Part shown: one piece after another, positions 5,235 through 6,088 of the stretch
How the letters are laid out: each line of letters opens with the position of its first letter
Position numbering within the stretch: the first letter of the stretch is position 1
NCBI GenBank assembly: GCA_937926185.1
Contig: CALEYM010000166.1
Span: forward strand, 1 to 6,088
Length of the DNA: 6,088 nucleotides
Reading direction: 5' to 3'
Source: an uncultured Bacteroidota bacterium
Lineage (GTDB): Bacteria > Bacteroidota > Bacteroidia > Chitinophagales > Saprospiraceae
Notes under the pieces: generated by a model
The model's database searches: none
What the model was told of the DNA's origin: nothing
Seen by the model: the letters and a program-made list of their open reading frames with translations, nothing else
Program-made: the position numbers and the translations under genes

Positions 5235-5272
5235 ACCGCCCCGGTGCTGCCACCAGTATTTAGGTAAACATT

Positions 5273-5896
5273 ATGCGTCACGGAGACAAAATTAACAACC
5301 TGGGCCGCACGGCCTCCCACCGCCGCGCCCTGCTGGCCAACCTGGCCATCGCGCTGATCGAACACAAACGTATCACCACCACCCTGGCCAAAGCCAAAGC
5401 GCTGCGCCGCTACGTGGAGCCGCTCATCACCAAAGCCAAAGACAATACTACCCATTCCCGCCGCGTGGTGTTCAGCTATTTGCAAAATAAGGAAGCCATC
5501 AAAGAATTGTTCGGCGAGGTAGCCCAGAAAGTGGGCGATCGTCCGGGCGGTTACGTGCGCGTCATCAAACTCGGCTTCCGCCGGGGCGACGGCGCCGAAA
5601 CGGCTATGATCGAACTGGTGGATTTCAACGAGGTGTACAACCCGAACGCGGGTAAGGTGAAAACGACGAAGAAAACGCGCCGCGGTGGTGGCGCCAAAAA
5701 AGCCGCTGAAGCCGGGATAGCGGCCGCCGTTGCAGCGCCGGCCGTAGCAGAAGCCGTTGAAGCGGAAGAAGAAGCGGGAGAAGAGGAGGTTTTGGAATCG
5801 ACCCGCGACACGATCATCGAAGACGTGACCCACCAAACGGGCGCCGGTGAAATAGCGGACGAAACGACGGAAGAAGAAGAAAAGAAAGAAGATTAA
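5273..5896 (+). CDS. rplQ: 50S ribosomal protein L17 (bL17) with long acidic C-terminal tail
   Basis: L17 is a bacterial large-subunit protein near the peptide exit tunnel. The conserved core is residues 1-122: MRHGDKINNLGRTASHRRALLANLAIALIEHKRITTT at the start, LRRYVEPLITKAK (44-56), and GGYVRVIKLGFRRGDGAETAMIELVDFN (92-119). The protein is 207 residues, against about 115-130 for most bacteria. The extra 85 residues comprise a basic linker (128-143, KVKTTKKTRRGGGAKK), an alanine-rich stretch (about 144-163) and an acidic end rich in Glu/Asp ending EEEEKKED. Bacteroidota L17 proteins often have such low-complexity tails. There is no sign of frameshift, and the ATG at 5273 gives the canonical MRHG start. 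It is the last gene before a strong terminator. Confidence 0.97.
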   Translation: MRHGDKINNLGRTASHRRALLANLAIALIEHKRITTTLAKAKALRRYVEPLITKAKDNTTHSRRVVFSYLQNKEAIKELFGEVAQKVGDRPGGYVRVIKLGFRRGDGAETAMIELVDFNEVYNPNAGKVKTTKKTRRGGGAKKAAEAGIAAAVAAPAVAEAVEAEEEAGEEEVLESTRDTIIEDVTHQTGAGEIADETTEEEEKKED

Positions 5897-5917
5897 TAAA
5901 TTGAGTTAGTTGTATAA

Positions 5918-5963
5918 CAAGGCGGCGCCTGCATCGTGAGGATGCAGGCGCCGTTTTGCTTTG
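5918..5963 (+). terminator. Intrinsic terminator ending the operon
   Basis: A perfect 13-bp GC-rich stem (5923-5935 with 5941-5953, loop GTGAG) is followed by TTTTGCTTT. The lower stem can extend by two G-U pairs, two A-U pairs and one C-G pair (5918-5922 with 5954-5958). It lies 26 bases after the rplQ stop and is the strongest terminator in the window, so it most likely closes the transcription unit. Confidence 0.9.
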
Positions 5964-6029
5964 GGGTAGGGCGTAAACGGCCCCTGTCCCGCAAATCAGC
6001 CCCTTTACAGATCTCGGAGCACCCATTTC

Positions 6030-6045
6030 GCTTAAAATTTTAAGC
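6030..6045. repeat. 16-bp perfect palindrome downstream of the operon
   Basis: The sequence GCTTAAAATTTTAAGC is its own reverse complement, with an AT-only centre. It lies in the 130-base stretch after the terminator that otherwise shows no supported gene. A heptamer TTGGCTA occurs twice just downstream (6049-6055 and 6071-6077). It could be an operator for the next, unseen gene, or chance in AT-rich DNA. The final ATG at 6082 could start the next gene, but only two codons are visible. Confidence 0.35.
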
Positions 6046-6088
6046 AAGTTGGCTAAATTTAACGTGAGTTTTGGCTAGATCATGGCCT

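Noticed and set aside
5061..5267. Small open frame giving repeated SLITHHSSL peptides
   Set aside because: The peptide repeat is only the translation of the ACTCATC arrays; the DNA repeat explains it fully.

Overview
The window is a stretch of a ribosomal-protein 'super-operon', entirely on the + strand. The gene order is secY (3' part only) - map - infA - rpmJ - rpsM - rpsK - rpsD - rpoA - rplQ, corresponding to the end of the spc operon followed by the alpha operon. The organism is most likely a member of the Bacteroidota. The evidence is the gene order with map and infA between secY and rpmJ, a 38-residue zinc-free L36 and a cysteine-free S4 of the type common in that phylum, a long acidic tail on L17, and the lack of convincing Shine-Dalgarno sequences before almost every gene. 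The coding DNA is moderately GC-rich with many C/G-ending codons, which would suit the Saprospiria/Chitinophagia side of the phylum. That last placement is inference.

Layout: 1-957 protein export channel (SecY); 967-1812 methionine aminopeptidase; 1847-2065 translation initiation factor IF-1; 2122-2238 L36; 2334-2711 S13; 2863-3255 S11; 3288-3902 S4; 4020-5018 RNA polymerase alpha; 5273-5896 L17; 5923-5953 a strong intrinsic terminator that closes the unit; 5959-6088 non-coding in this window apart from a palindrome. The genes are housekeeping ones: they build the 30S and 50S subunits, start translation, trim the initiator methionine, insert proteins into the membrane and supply the scaffold subunit of RNA polymerase. 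All look intact, apart from secY, which is cut by the window edge.

The unusual content lies in the gaps between genes. Three intergenic gaps (rpmJ-rpsM, rpsM-rpsK, rpoA-rplQ) are largely filled by short tandem repeats (7-mers, or 9/10-mers) arranged as head-to-head inverted arrays, so each gap can fold into a long hairpin. Each gap has its own repeat sequence, yet in each the two arms match each other by complementarity. Two of the elements begin in the same way, with a TAA stop, a run of five or six T, then an AGTKATG heptamer. The first element ends four bases before the rpsM start codon, the position where the S4-binding leader sits in the enterobacterial alpha operon. The third element is more complex: one left array faces two right arrays, and its outer ends form a perfect 37-bp inverted repeat. 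Whether these elements regulate the operon, process its mRNA or are only selfish or slippage-derived repeats cannot be decided from this sequence.

Smaller regulatory candidates are a short hairpin over the infA start region, a terminator-like hairpin between rpsD and rpoA, and a 16-bp perfect palindrome downstream of the operon. No tRNA, rRNA, CRISPR array or transposase gene was seen.
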